From: a virus
Strand: one strand, 5' to 3'
DNA length: 26,950 nt
Virus record (IMG/VR): IMGVR_UViG_3300022707_001851
Location: 1-26,950 of that record
The notes beneath the pieces are model-generated. The model was not told the origin of the DNA. It saw only the letters and a program-made list of their open reading frames with translations, and searched no databases. Both the position numbers and the translations under genes were made by a program. Positions 1-7,291 of the stretch are shown piece after piece. Each line of letters opens with the position of its first letter. Position 1 is the first letter of the stretch.

Positions 1-2
1 AT

Positions 3-278
3 GCGAAAAGAGAGGCAAAGTTTAAGCAATACGAATTTTACCCTCCCGAAAGAGCGCAGTTAAAAAAATGGTGTGAGCTTTGGGGTGTCAAATATCGACG
101 CTGGATGCCAAAGTGGTTAATAAGAAAAATTCTAATCAGTAAACAAATAAAAGACACTCGCTCATTGTTAAAAGAGTGGCGTGGGTTTGTGACTACTGAG
201 CCCAATTTTCTTTCTGTGGGTTTTACGCTTGATGCTGGTAAAACAAAGCAAGACCCAAGCTATACAGGGCAAAAATAG
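3..278 (+). CDS. Hypothetical protein, 5' end cut by the window edge
   Basis: The frame beginning at base 3 is open for 91 codons and ends in TAG at 276-278, directly against the ATG of the next gene (TAGATG), which supports a real coupled gene. The visible part is basic and rich in aromatic residues, with a Trp/Lys/Arg-dense centre (around the motif YRRWMPKWLIRK) and a looser C-terminus. No membrane segment or signal peptide is visible. I do not recognise the family. It lies upstream of the terminase genes, where phages of this layout often keep lysis or DNA-handling genes, but nothing in the sequence decides between these. Confidence 0.55.
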   Translation, partial: AKREAKFKQYEFYPPERAQLKKWCELWGVKYRRWMPKWLIRKILISKQIKDTRSLLKEWRGFVTTEPNFLSVGFTLDAGKTKQDPSYTGQK

Positions 279-527
279 ATGGAATACTGGATTGTCACTA
301 CAACAAAGAAAGACGGCGGCTTTTCGCTTGAAGGCATCTTTGATAGCAAAAACAAAGCTGTCGCGGCATGTTCAGTGGAAAACACATGCGTCGCTGGCCC
401 AATGCCAATGAATGAGATTCTCCCAGACAAATATCAAGCTAAAGAAGTGCTATGGCCTAGGAATATTGAATTCGACATATCATTTACCGCTGCGGGCGAT
501 AGCAGTGGCGCAATAAAAATGCAATGA
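279..527 (+). CDS. Small hypothetical phage protein
   Basis: This 82-residue protein starts at an ATG touching the stop codon of the gene before it, and its own stop overlaps the next start (ATGA at 524-527). The product is soluble-looking, with a beta-rich start (EYWIVTTTKKDGGF), two Cys in the middle (SVENTCVAG) and no obvious catalytic motif. The tight coupling on both sides is the main evidence that it is expressed. The function is unknown; it belongs to the run of small genes before the terminase. Confidence 0.6.
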   Translation: MEYWIVTTTKKDGGFSLEGIFDSKNKAVAACSVENTCVAGPMPMNEILPDKYQAKEVLWPRNIEFDISFTAAGDSSGAIKMQ

Positions 528-715
528 GTAAAAAACAAAGTAACGGCCCACCGCCATTGTCGCGAGGATTAAGGCCAGCGCCTCCACCTCCTCCGCCCAG
601 CATAACTTTTACATATAAAGTGTCAGAGTGGATAAAAACGCACAAGACTTGTGTTCCTCCGCGAACATTTAGGACGCACTCTAGCTTGATGTGTAAGTGC
701 AGGAGTGACACATGA
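524..715 (+). CDS. Proline-rich small protein
   Basis: This 63-residue product is linked to both neighbours by 4-nt ATGA overlaps (524-527 and 712-715). Residues 9-26 are very rich in proline, with seven in a row at residues 19-25, followed by a basic, Thr-rich tail with three Cys. Such a short proline-rich protein could be a linker or a binding partner of another virion or lysis protein, but this is a guess. An antisense frame is also open here, because of the GC-rich proline codons. Coupling to the neighbours favours the plus strand. Confidence 0.5.
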   Translation: MSKKQSNGPPPLSRGLRPAPPPPPPSITFTYKVSEWIKTHKTCVPPRTFRTHSSLMCKCRSDT

Positions 716-942
716 CAAGGATTACTAAATTCTTATCTACGTTAGAAAACAACAACATCCCTTTAGATTGGATTTATTGTGAGATGTTTGTGGATATAGA
801 TAATTCGTCAAAAGGCGAGGATGTTTTTTTTGATATGCTTCTGGGTATTGCAATGAATGCTCATAAGGGACATTTAAATGCTACAGCGTATGATATGATT
901 TTAGTGGGTAAACACAAAAACCAAAATAATCAACAAAATTAA
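712..942 (+). CDS. Small hypothetical protein
   Basis: This 76-residue protein is coupled upstream by ATGA and ends 4 nt before the small terminase start. It is acidic in the first half (EMFVDIDNSSKGED) with a helical middle, and ends in a polar Asn/Gln/Lys tail (LVGKHKNQNNQQN). The codons for that tail recur, diverged but in register, downstream of the next gene at about 1378-1416 (see the repeat entry). This suggests a past duplication or gene insertion at this site. I do not recognise a family. Confidence 0.55.
   Translation: MTRITKFLSTLENNNIPLDWIYCEMFVDIDNSSKGEDVFFDMLLGIAMNAHKGHLNATAYDMILVGKHKNQNNQQN
901..933 (+). repeat. Left copy of a diverged 33-bp direct repeat around the small terminase gene
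   Basis: Bases 901-933 code for LVGKHKNQNNQ at the end of the preceding gene. Bases 1381-1413, just after the small terminase stop, match at about 27 of 33 positions and in the same frame would read LVGKHQIKNNQ followed by a stop. The two copies bracket the gene at 947-1375. Confidence 0.55.
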
Positions 943-946
943 TGAC

Positions 947-1375
947 ATGGCTAATGAAGAAAACCTTTTAAAATCCGGTGATTTAACTTCGAGTGAACTT
1001 CGAGAAAGGGCCAGAAAAGGCGGCATAGCTAGTGGTGAAGCAAGACGAGAGAAAAAACAAATGAAAGCATGTGCCGATGCCATGCTGTCAGGTATGCCAG
1101 ATGACAAGTCAATACAATCATTAAAAAAGCTTTATCCTGACTTAGTCATAGATGATTTTACTGTTACTACGCTATTGATTGCCAAGCAAATTGATAAAGC
1201 GGCAAAAGGTGATACAAGGGCGCTTGAGTTTATTCGTGATATCACTGGACAGAAACCCGTCGATGAAAAGAATATTAAACTTAATGCTGATATTAAAACG
1301 GGACCATCATTTGACGTATCAAAGTTATCTAAAGAAGCCCTTGCTGAATTGATGGCTATAATGGAAAGTGAATAA
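947..1375 (+). CDS. Small terminase subunit-like protein
   Basis: This 142-residue protein lies directly upstream of the large terminase, the usual place for the small subunit that recognises phage DNA and hands it to the packaging motor. Residues 15-40 carry the RARKGGIASGEARREKK type of basic Gly-rich segment common in short phage DNA-packaging proteins of this kind. It is followed by helices and a repeat-like acidic C-terminus (SKLSKEALAELMAIMESE) that could contact the large subunit. No classical helix-turn-helix is obvious. The assignment rests on the N-terminal motif, the size and the position. It could instead be another small packaging accessory protein. Confidence 0.6.
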   Translation: MANEENLLKSGDLTSSELRERARKGGIASGEARREKKQMKACADAMLSGMPDDKSIQSLKKLYPDLVIDDFTVTTLLIAKQIDKAAKGDTRALEFIRDITGQKPVDEKNIKLNADIKTGPSFDVSKLSKEALAELMAIMESE

Positions 1376-1380
1376 TAGTT

Positions 1381-1413
1381 TTAGTCGGAAAACACCAAAT
1401 AAAAAATAATCAA
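1381..1413 (+). repeat. Right copy of the 33-bp direct repeat; remnant of a gene end
   Basis: This sequence follows the small terminase stop and resembles the last codons of the gene ending at 942, including an in-register TAA at 1414-1416. No start codon or longer open frame belongs to it, so it looks like a leftover gene 3' end. Confidence 0.5.
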
Positions 1414-1458
1414 TAAAAACAATATTATAGTTAGGGTGTGTAATATGTCAGAGCTAAC

Positions 1459-1500
1459 ATGTCAGAGCGTTTCAATACCGATGTTACCATGACCAAATAA
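1459..1500 (+). CDS. Possible 13-codon leader peptide before the large terminase
   Basis: An ATG at 1459 opens 13 codons (MSERFNTDVTMTK) and stops with TAA at 1498-1500, overlapping the terminase ATG as TAATG. The terminase has no clear Shine-Dalgarno sequence of its own, so reinitiation from this mini-gene could set its expression. A 10-bp direct repeat (ATGTCAGAGC at 1445-1454 and 1459-1468) creates two competing start codons. This is a suggestion from geometry only. Confidence 0.25.
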   Translation: MSERFNTDVTMTK

Positions 1501-2951
1501 TGCTACTGACTAATGAACAGAAAATATTAATACAGCGTGAAGCGTGTAAACGCAGCCTAGCAACATTCGTAAAAAAAGCGTGGCACGTTTTAGAGCCTAG
1601 TCAGCCATATATCCACGGGTGGCACATTGACGCAATGTGTGAACATCTTGAAGCTGTGACCGATGGCGATTTAACAAGACTGCTTGTTAACGTCCCTCCA
1701 GGCACAATGAAGAGCATGTTAATGGCCATTTTCTGGCCAGCGTGGGAGTGGGGGCCGAAGGGAAAACCAGGAAACAGATTTATCGGCTCAAGTCATAGTG
1801 AGTCAATGTCGATTAGAGATTGCCGAAAAATGCGGTTGCTAATCACATCAGAATGGTATCAAAAAAGATGGCCGTTAAATCTCACAGGCGACCAGAACGA
1901 AAAGAAATTTTTTGAAAACGAAAAAACAGGCTGGCGTTTGGCTTGCGCTGTTGCATCATTAACAGGCCGTCGGGGCGATAGGGTGCTTTGGGATGACCCA
2001 CACTCAACAGAAGACGCTCACTCAAAAGCAAAACTAGCTACTGCATTACGTGTTTTTAAAGAAACATTACCATCACGGCTAAACAGCCCAAAAGATTCGG
2101 CTATTATCGTTGTTATGCAGCGACTCAATGAGCAGGATGTTTCAGGTGAAATATTGGCGGGTGAATACGGTTATGAGCATTTATGCTTGCCAATGGAATT
2201 TGACCCACAGAGAAAATGTGTAACGTCAATTGGTTTTGAAGACCCGCGCAAAGAAGAAAACGAATTATTGTTTCCCGAGCGCTTCCCCCGTGAAGTTGTT
2301 GACAGAGACAAAAAAATCATGGGTAGTCATGCCGTGGCTGGACAGTTTCAACAGAGACCCAACACGCTGGGCGGTGGGCTGATCAAAGGTGAATATTTTG
2401 TTTATTACAAAGTACCGCCTAAAATAAAATACCGCATCATATACGCCGATACTGCTATGAAGACGGCAGAAAGGCACGATTATAGTGTTTTAGAATGCTG
2501 GGGAATGTGTGAGGATGGTAAGATTTGCCTGTTAGATTTACTGCGCGGTAAATGGGAATCACACGAGCTTGAACGTAGAGCAATCGCATTTTGGCAGAAA
2601 CACAAAGCACTAGATAATGAGCTTGGCCCACTTCGGACAATGGAAGTAGAAGACAAGGCAAGTGGCACGGGACTCATTCAAAGCCTCAAGCATGACGCTA
2701 AAATCCCAATCAAGGCGATTCAGCGCAATAAAGACAAATACACCCGTTTTATGGGCGTGGCTGGATATATCGAGTCCGGTTATGTTTGCTTACCCGCAAA
2801 TGCGCCATTTTTGCATGACTTCATCTCAGAATGCGAGGCTTTTACATCAGACGATTCACACAAGCACGACGACCAAATTGACCCGATGCTTGACGCAATA
2901 AACGGCATGATCGCAACTCGCAAACTAAAACCATCTTTCGGCTACTTATGA
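1500..2951 (+). CDS. Terminase large subunit (DNA-packaging ATPase/nuclease)
   Basis: This 483-residue protein is the motor that pumps phage DNA into the prohead and cuts it. The ATPase domain has a Walker A variant, VPPGTMKS at residues 65-72 (Lys71), and a Walker B, RVLWDD at 161-166. The C-terminal RNase H-like nuclease has the expected acidic residues: Asp317 in YADTA, Glu384/Asp385 in MEVEDKASG, and Asp457-Asp458 in HKHDDQID. The length is normal for the family. In-frame sequence upstream of ATG 1500 meets a stop without another usable start. The stop overlaps the portal start by ATGA at 2948. The Walker A motif has PPG-x-x-KS rather than the common GxGKS, as in many terminases. Confidence 0.95.
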   Translation: MLLTNEQKILIQREACKRSLATFVKKAWHVLEPSQPYIHGWHIDAMCEHLEAVTDGDLTRLLVNVPPGTMKSMLMAIFWPAWEWGPKGKPGNRFIGSSHSESMSIRDCRKMRLLITSEWYQKRWPLNLTGDQNEKKFFENEKTGWRLACAVASLTGRRGDRVLWDDPHSTEDAHSKAKLATALRVFKETLPSRLNSPKDSAIIVVMQRLNEQDVSGEILAGEYGYEHLCLPMEFDPQRKCVTSIGFEDPRKEENELLFPERFPREVVDRDKKIMGSHAVAGQFQQRPNTLGGGLIKGEYFVYYKVPPKIKYRIIYADTAMKTAERHDYSVLECWGMCEDGKICLLDLLRGKWESHELERRAIAFWQKHKALDNELGPLRTMEVEDKASGTGLIQSLKHDAKIPIKAIQRNKDKYTRFMGVAGYIESGYVCLPANAPFLHDFISECEAFTSDDSHKHDDQIDPMLDAINGMIATRKLKPSFGYL

Positions 2952-4339
2952 TAAAAAAAGCTTACAATAAGATATTCGGCCCAAAGCGGCAAGAGAAGTC
3001 GCATTCACTGGGCATTACTAGGAGCGGATGCTCTAATGATTCATTCCATAATTTCTTGACACTGCGCGGACATCATAATCTAGCGGCGCATCAGGCAATA
3101 AACTATTACAGCCAAGTTCAACCATTAGCCACGGCGATTAATAAGAAAGCGGGCGAAGCGGCAAGCTTACGGCCTTTGTTGTTTAATGATGAAAAAAACC
3201 AATTCACATTAACGCACCCACTGTTAACATTTTTAAAAAGGCCCAACAAAGATTGCACATGGACAGAGTTTTTTTTTCAGCTCTCAGCTTTCTTCTCAAT
3301 AACCGCAAACGTCTATATTTGGGCATCATCTAGGAGCGGCAAACCAGATTCAGAGCTATTTGAGTTGTTTGTGATTCATCCACAAAATGTATCGCATAAC
3401 AGTGATGGCAATGGCAATGTGCTGTCAATGACACTTACTAATAGCAGAGTCAATGGCGGTACTACATTCAGGCCAGAAGAGACAACAAAACTTGGCCTAC
3501 GTTTTTATGACGATATGGGAAATGAGCTTTGGCAGATTAAAGGCTTCAGTCCCATTTCCGGCTCAGTAGTGGGTCAAAGCAGATTAACGCCGCTATTCTA
3601 TGAAATTGAGCAACACATAGAAGCATCAAAGCACAATTTATCGTTGTTAGAAAATGGTATGCGACCAACAATGATGTTAATCCCACAAGATGACATGACG
3701 CCAGACCAGTTAAATTTATTGGTAGAGCAGCTTGATAAGTTTCAGATTGGGTCAGGAAATACCGGAAGGCCATTATTAATGGCAGGTATTAAAGAAGCCA
3801 TAGACTCAATGAAATCCAACCGCGATATGGATTTTGCAGTACTGAACAAATCAACCGTTAATAAAATCTATACCGCGCTTGATATCCCACTGGCGTTAAT
3901 CTCAGAGGATAGCATGACGCTTGACAATCTGAGAGTCGCTAACTCCATGCTATATGATATGGCTGCCATACCTTTGGCAAATCGAGGGTTTGAAGAGTTA
4001 AGCATTATGATACTGCACCGCTATCCTGGTTTAGAAGGAAGCCGGTTAACGTTCAATGAAAAAGATATCCCAGCATTGCGACACAGGCAGTTAGAGCAAG
4101 CTATGAAGTTGAGAGGCATTGGCGCTCATACAGACAATGAAATTAGAAGCACGTTAGGCGATGAACCTTTAAACGGCGGCGATGTTGTCAGGGGGCCAAT
4201 AAATCAGATAGCAATCGGACAAGATACATTCACAGACGACCAGCCAAAACCACCTAAAAAACGTTTTATGGCAGCAATGGAAGAGTACGGAATGGCTGAT
4301 GATGAGATTCAGGATATAGCGAATAAAGCAGGACTATAG
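2948..4339 (+). CDS. Portal protein, HK97 family
   Basis: This 463-residue protein should form the dodecameric ring at the unique capsid vertex, through which DNA enters and to which the terminase and tail attach. Typical HK97-family portal features are visible: an N-terminal half with PLATAINKKAGEAASLRPLLF, then HPLLTFLKRPN and a WTEFFFQLSAFFSITANVYIW segment, a clip/stem region around residues 200-290, and the LDIPLALISEDSMTLDN segment near residue 320. The start overlaps the terminase stop by ATGA. The order terminase-portal is standard. Confidence 0.93.
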   Translation: MIKKAYNKIFGPKRQEKSHSLGITRSGCSNDSFHNFLTLRGHHNLAAHQAINYYSQVQPLATAINKKAGEAASLRPLLFNDEKNQFTLTHPLLTFLKRPNKDCTWTEFFFQLSAFFSITANVYIWASSRSGKPDSELFELFVIHPQNVSHNSDGNGNVLSMTLTNSRVNGGTTFRPEETTKLGLRFYDDMGNELWQIKGFSPISGSVVGQSRLTPLFYEIEQHIEASKHNLSLLENGMRPTMMLIPQDDMTPDQLNLLVEQLDKFQIGSGNTGRPLLMAGIKEAIDSMKSNRDMDFAVLNKSTVNKIYTALDIPLALISEDSMTLDNLRVANSMLYDMAAIPLANRGFEELSIMILHRYPGLEGSRLTFNEKDIPALRHRQLEQAMKLRGIGAHTDNEIRSTLGDEPLNGGDVVRGPINQIAIGQDTFTDDQPKPPKKRFMAAMEEYGMADDEIQDIANKAGL

Positions 4340-4356
4340 TTCAAACAGGGGGGGTT

Positions 4357-4863
4357 ATGTCAGACACGACAACAAACGCAATATTAACAGAAGATGAGAT
4401 TCAATCACTCTATCCCAATATTAATAAAGATATTGTTCTCAAAGGATTGGCGCAGGCAGAAGATAGACTGAAAGATTGCTTGACTACAAAAAAAGAGCTA
4501 GAGAAAAGAACGTTTGTCATCTTGTCTCTGTATGTCATAGTGCAGTTAGTCACGTTCTCAGTGTCAGAATTCTCACATATTAATCCATCTGTTTTTATGC
4601 TTACCTTCGGCTCTATACTTCTTCTTTTATCATTGAAGTCCTCTAATTATGGTGCTTTAGGGCGACTCCCAATCGTTTGGCTAAGAAAAGATGTTTTAGA
4701 TGGGAGTGATGAGGTGTATGTATTAACACTGGCTCATATCTTACATCGATGCACTAAGCAGATTAAAGTTAGTCTCAAGAGTAACAAATATAAATCGAGA
4801 CTACTTGATGCATCTATTTTGTTCGGCGCATCATCGCCTATAATATTTATGCTGTCTAAGTAA
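4357..4863 (+). CDS. Predicted inner-membrane protein of unknown function
   Basis: This 168-residue protein follows a strong G-rich ribosome binding site (CAGGGGGGG, 5 nt before ATG). Residues about 52-72 and 78-94 form two hydrophobic segments separated by a short loop, and a third weaker one lies at about 150-166. The N-terminal 50 residues are acidic and helical, and the middle is cytoplasmic-looking and basic. It sits between portal and minor head genes, where no membrane protein is needed for assembly, so it is probably a rightward accessory gene. Membrane proteins in such positions can act in superinfection exclusion, but I see no direct evidence for that here. Confidence 0.7.
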   Translation: MSDTTTNAILTEDEIQSLYPNINKDIVLKGLAQAEDRLKDCLTTKKELEKRTFVILSLYVIVQLVTFSVSEFSHINPSVFMLTFGSILLLLSLKSSNYGALGRLPIVWLRKDVLDGSDEVYVLTLAHILHRCTKQIKVSLKSNKYKSRLLDASILFGASSPIIFMLSK

Positions 4864-4921
4864 AGCAGTGTTATAATTTTACACGAAAACAGGATTTTAG
4901 AAATTAACAGGGGATAGTGAT

Positions 4922-5464
4922 ATGACATGTATAGTTGCAATAAAAGATAAGAGTGGTGTGTATATTGGCGGTGATAGTCAGGCGTCAAGTGGGTTGGATG
5001 CATTTCAGAGAGAAGACCCAAAAGTTTTTAAAAAAGATAATATGATTTTTGGTTTTACAAGATCATATCGCATGGGGCAGCTTATTCAATATGCTATGCC
5101 TGAAATTATTTACAATACAACTGACCCTTTTGGATTTTTGTGCAAAGCTTTTATTCCTGAATTGCTTAAGTGCTTAAAAGACAATAACTATGCAAAAGTA
5201 TCAGACAATAAGGCATCGGGCGGCACTTTCATCATCGGTTTTCAAGGAAGGATTTTTTCTATAGAAGATGATTTTCAAGTAGCCGAGCCATCATATCCAT
5301 ATGATTCTTGCGGTTGCGGCAGACCTTACGCAATTGGCGCTCTTCATCAAATTATTAACATGGATTTGTCGACTAAAGTTAAAATTGGGCTAGCCATTGA
5401 AACAGCAGGAGAGTTTAGCAACGGCGTTGGCGGCCGCGTTGATTACGTTGAATTGAAAAATTAG
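4922..5464 (+). CDS. Proteasome beta/HslV-like Ntn hydrolase
   Basis: This 180-residue protein looks like a 20S-proteasome or HslV-fold N-terminal nucleophile hydrolase. It begins MTCIVAIKDKSGVYIGGDSQ. After removal of Met, Thr2 becomes the nucleophile T1, and Asp18 and Lys34 fall at the classical positions D17 and K33. A Gly-rich CGCGRPYAIGAL segment at about residues 136-147 matches the G-x-G loop and helix of this fold. It has no propeptide, like HslV, and a ribosome binding site AGGGGATAG. A separate U35 prohead protease is encoded at 8694, so this enzyme is not obviously needed for capsid maturation. Substrate and role are unknown; related genes occur in other phages. Confidence 0.8.
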   Translation: MTCIVAIKDKSGVYIGGDSQASSGLDAFQREDPKVFKKDNMIFGFTRSYRMGQLIQYAMPEIIYNTTDPFGFLCKAFIPELLKCLKDNNYAKVSDNKASGGTFIIGFQGRIFSIEDDFQVAEPSYPYDSCGCGRPYAIGALHQIINMDLSTKVKIGLAIETAGEFSNGVGGRVDYVELKN

Positions 5465-5478
5465 AGCAGGATTATAAT

Positions 5479-6300
5479 GTGTGCGTATGTCACGGTACAG
5501 AATCAAAACAAATAAACGACACACAGTCAGCGCGTGAGCGTCAATTCGCGGAAGACTTGGCCGCTAAACTTGCGCTAGAGAAACAATTCGATGCTGATTT
5601 ACGCAGGTTGTTCAATGAAATCAATCGTGATTACAGAGCACAATTAAGGGCGTCTGGTCGTGTCATACGAGCAATTGATTTTCAACCTGAGATGTTGGGA
5701 GTTTTGCGCAGACATTATCGCCGTACTTTTCGCCGTTTTGGCGGACAACTTAGAAGAGAAATTGAAACACTGATATCCATTGAGCTATCGATTTTATCAG
5801 AAAGTCGGGAGTTTATCAGAAGAGAAACACAACAACGCTCACAGATAATAATCAACACAACACAAAGTCAGCTTGATGATGGTGCTTTGGCAGCACGTCG
5901 GCAGTTTTCAGAAGACAACCCTTTTCAATCAACAAGCGACGATGCAGCGCGTTCAAAAATCTCAAAAGATGCGTCAAAATCTTTTCGAGAGAAGATACCT
6001 GGAAAAGCTGCAGCAATCGCATCAACAGAAGTACAAAACGCAGCAGAAGCGGCAAAACTGATTGAAGCATTGGCCGTTTCAGATAGTCGTATTGTAGAAA
6101 ATGTACAAAAAGAATGGTTCAGCGTTCTTATACAAACAACCCGCACTTGGCACGCAGAGGCACACGGGCAGCTGAGAGCAGTCAACGACCTCTTTATAGT
6201 TCGCGGTGAATTTCTAGCTCGTCCAGGCGATACAAGCCACGGTGCAACTGTTTCTAACGTTGTTAATTGCTTGTGTAGTGCGATTTATTTTGCCGCGTAG
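5479..6300 (+). CDS. Minor head / head morphogenesis protein (Mu gpF / SPP1 gp7-like)
   Basis: This 273-residue protein is long, charged and helical up to about residue 170. It ends in the domain typical of this family: WHAEAHGQL, then a beta segment FIVRGEFLARPGD, then NVVNCLC near the end. Such proteins occupy the portal vertex interior and help head assembly or DNA ejection. The only usable start in this frame near the N-terminus is GTG at 5479, 8 nt after AGCAGG. An ATG two bases earlier (5477) opens a different frame that stops after 12 codons. The next in-frame ATG is 71 codons downstream, so I accept GTG. Confidence is lower for the start than for the product. Confidence 0.8.
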   Translation: MCVCHGTESKQINDTQSARERQFAEDLAAKLALEKQFDADLRRLFNEINRDYRAQLRASGRVIRAIDFQPEMLGVLRRHYRRTFRRFGGQLRREIETLISIELSILSESREFIRRETQQRSQIIINTTQSQLDDGALAARRQFSEDNPFQSTSDDAARSKISKDASKSFREKIPGKAAAIASTEVQNAAEAAKLIEALAVSDSRIVENVQKEWFSVLIQTTRTWHAEAHGQLRAVNDLFIVRGEFLARPGDTSHGATVSNVVNCLCSAIYFAA

Positions 6301-6320
6301 GGACCAAGAGAATTGGCCCC
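6300..6320. other. Hairpin between convergent genes, possible weak terminator
   Basis: GGGACCAA (6300-6307) and TTGGCCCC (6313-6320) can pair around a 5-nt loop. Transcribed leftward the stem is complete with one G-U pair; rightward it has one mismatch. It lies between the minor head gene and the end of the leftward regulator gene, where a terminator for the leftward operon would be expected. There is no U-run, so the call is weak. Confidence 0.35.
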
Positions 6321-6334
6321 GTTGATGATTGTGA

Positions 6335-6808
6335 TTAATCTTTGTCACGCTCTGCTATACGTTCATCTATCCAAGCTTCAACGTCGCTTTCAAGCCATAT
6401 TCTACATTTATGATTTCTCTTGTCTTGTAGCTGTCTCTTGATTGAGCTGGGCATTTTTATTGAGTTGGGGAATACACCGGTACTTATCATATTTATGATT
6501 TGAGATTCGGATACGCTGATGTTACTGATTAAATCAAACGTTAATAGTAGTTGTTCATCATGTGTATCATTCCATTTTTCGATTAAGTCAGGAAGTGGAC
6601 TTGTTCTTTTTATATGATTTTTCAACCATTCTAAAATTTCACTTTCCAACCAAACCGCGGTCCTAGTGTCATTGTTACTTGCAGTCTTGCGTGGCCGCGT
6701 TAATTTAAAAGGCTTGGGAAATTTATTTTTATTTCTAAATACATGAATAGAGGTTTTATCATATTTAGTGAGTCGCATAACTTCAGATATTCTTATTAAT
6801 TTTCTCAT
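6335..6808 (-). CDS. Tandem AlpA-like DNA-binding protein, candidate Aca-type repressor
   Basis: This 157-residue protein appears to hold two AlpA/MerR-type winged-helix units. The first spans about residues 4-67 (LIRISEVMRLTKYDKTSIH ... VWLESEILEWL). The second spans about 92-153, with a diverged helix-turn-helix (VSESQIINMISTGVFP) and the matching end IWLESDVEAWIDERI. The paired WLES[ED]-x3-EW/AW signatures support an internal duplication. It is the second gene of a leftward operon, 24 nt after the AcrIF11-like gene, with AAGGATA as ribosome binding site. A DNA-binding protein directly after an acr gene is the definition of an aca gene, and Aca proteins repress their operon through inverted repeats in the promoter. 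An inverted repeat is present at 7300-7317. Alternatively it is an excisionase-like regulator. Confidence 0.75.
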   Translation of the reverse strand: MRKLIRISEVMRLTKYDKTSIHVFRNKNKFPKPFKLTRPRKTASNNDTRTAVWLESEILEWLKNHIKRTSPLPDLIEKWNDTHDEQLLLTFDLISNISVSESQIINMISTGVFPNSIKMPSSIKRQLQDKRNHKCRIWLESDVEAWIDERIAERDKD

Positions 6809-6832
6809 GATTTTATCCTTGTTTTATTTAAA

Positions 6833-7261
6833 TTATTTCAATCGTACTAAATCGCTTTCCCTTCCCAACATTGGAACGATATAAACTGTGCCTTGCTCGT
6901 CCTCTCCTCTGACAGCTTCGTACCCCATTTTTTTAGCGCATTCCCCTTGTTTTGCCTGTATCCACCAATCATCTTCACCGCTGAGGCCGTGTTCAATCGC
7001 GCTATCACTTCCATCTAGCAAATTTTCGGCTACATCAGTGTCAACATCTAGCGCGCTAGATATATGCGCTATAATTTCATCATCATGCAAATCAGAAGCA
7101 TCTACGATTTTGTCTTCATTAATATCGAGAGAATAAACAGCGCCAACGTTGCCCATGGCATACTCTTCATCTGAAAAGAAAAGACAATCATTAAATAATC
7201 CGTCTTTTGAAATAGCTTTTATTTCAGAAGGGCTTGTATGAATTACTGTATGCATTGTCAT
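6833..7261 (-). CDS. AcrIF11-like anti-CRISPR, putative ADP-ribosyltransferase
   Basis: This 142-residue acidic protein resembles, from memory, the AcrIF11 family, which blocks type I-F CRISPR-Cas by ADP-ribosylating the Cas8f subunit of Cascade. Shared features in order are: HTSPSEIKAI at residues 8-17 followed by G-x-F, LFFSDEEYAM at 27-36, YSLDI at 43-47, an acidic helical middle with VAENLL at 77-82, WWIQAKQG at 99-106, AKKMGYEAV at 109-117, DEQGT at 121-125, and the end MLG-x4-LVR-x-K. Asp121 corresponds to the Asp of the DE[HQ]GT motif implicated in catalysis. The start ATG at 7261 lies 7 nt after GGAG. It is the first gene after promoter A, with an AlpA-like regulator gene behind it. 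Confidence 0.75.
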   Translation of the reverse strand: MTMHTVIHTSPSEIKAISKDGLFNDCLFFSDEEYAMGNVGAVYSLDINEDKIVDASDLHDDEIIAHISSALDVDTDVAENLLDGSDSAIEHGLSGEDDWWIQAKQGECAKKMGYEAVRGEDEQGTVYIVPMLGRESDLVRLK

Positions 7262-7266
7262 TTCAT

Positions 7267-7283
7267 TTCTCCGTTTCGTTGAT
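7267..7283 (-). promoter_or_regulatory. Conserved leader and ribosome binding site of cassette A
   Basis: Read leftward, this is ATCAACGAAACGGAGAA, identical over 17 nt to the leaders at 13215-13231 and 22070-22086. GGAG serves as the ribosome binding site of the AcrIF11-like gene. Confidence 0.75.
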
Positions 7284-7291
7284 TTGTAAGC

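Noticed and set aside
901-1107. Leftward 68-codon frame over the start of the small terminase gene
   Set aside because: It is antisense to a coupled rightward gene and has no leftward neighbour or promoter of the moron type.
4872-4877. TATAAT as a promoter for the Ntn hydrolase gene
   Set aside because: The -10 is perfect, but the -35 region 17 bp upstream (ATGCTG) is poor, so I do not list a promoter.
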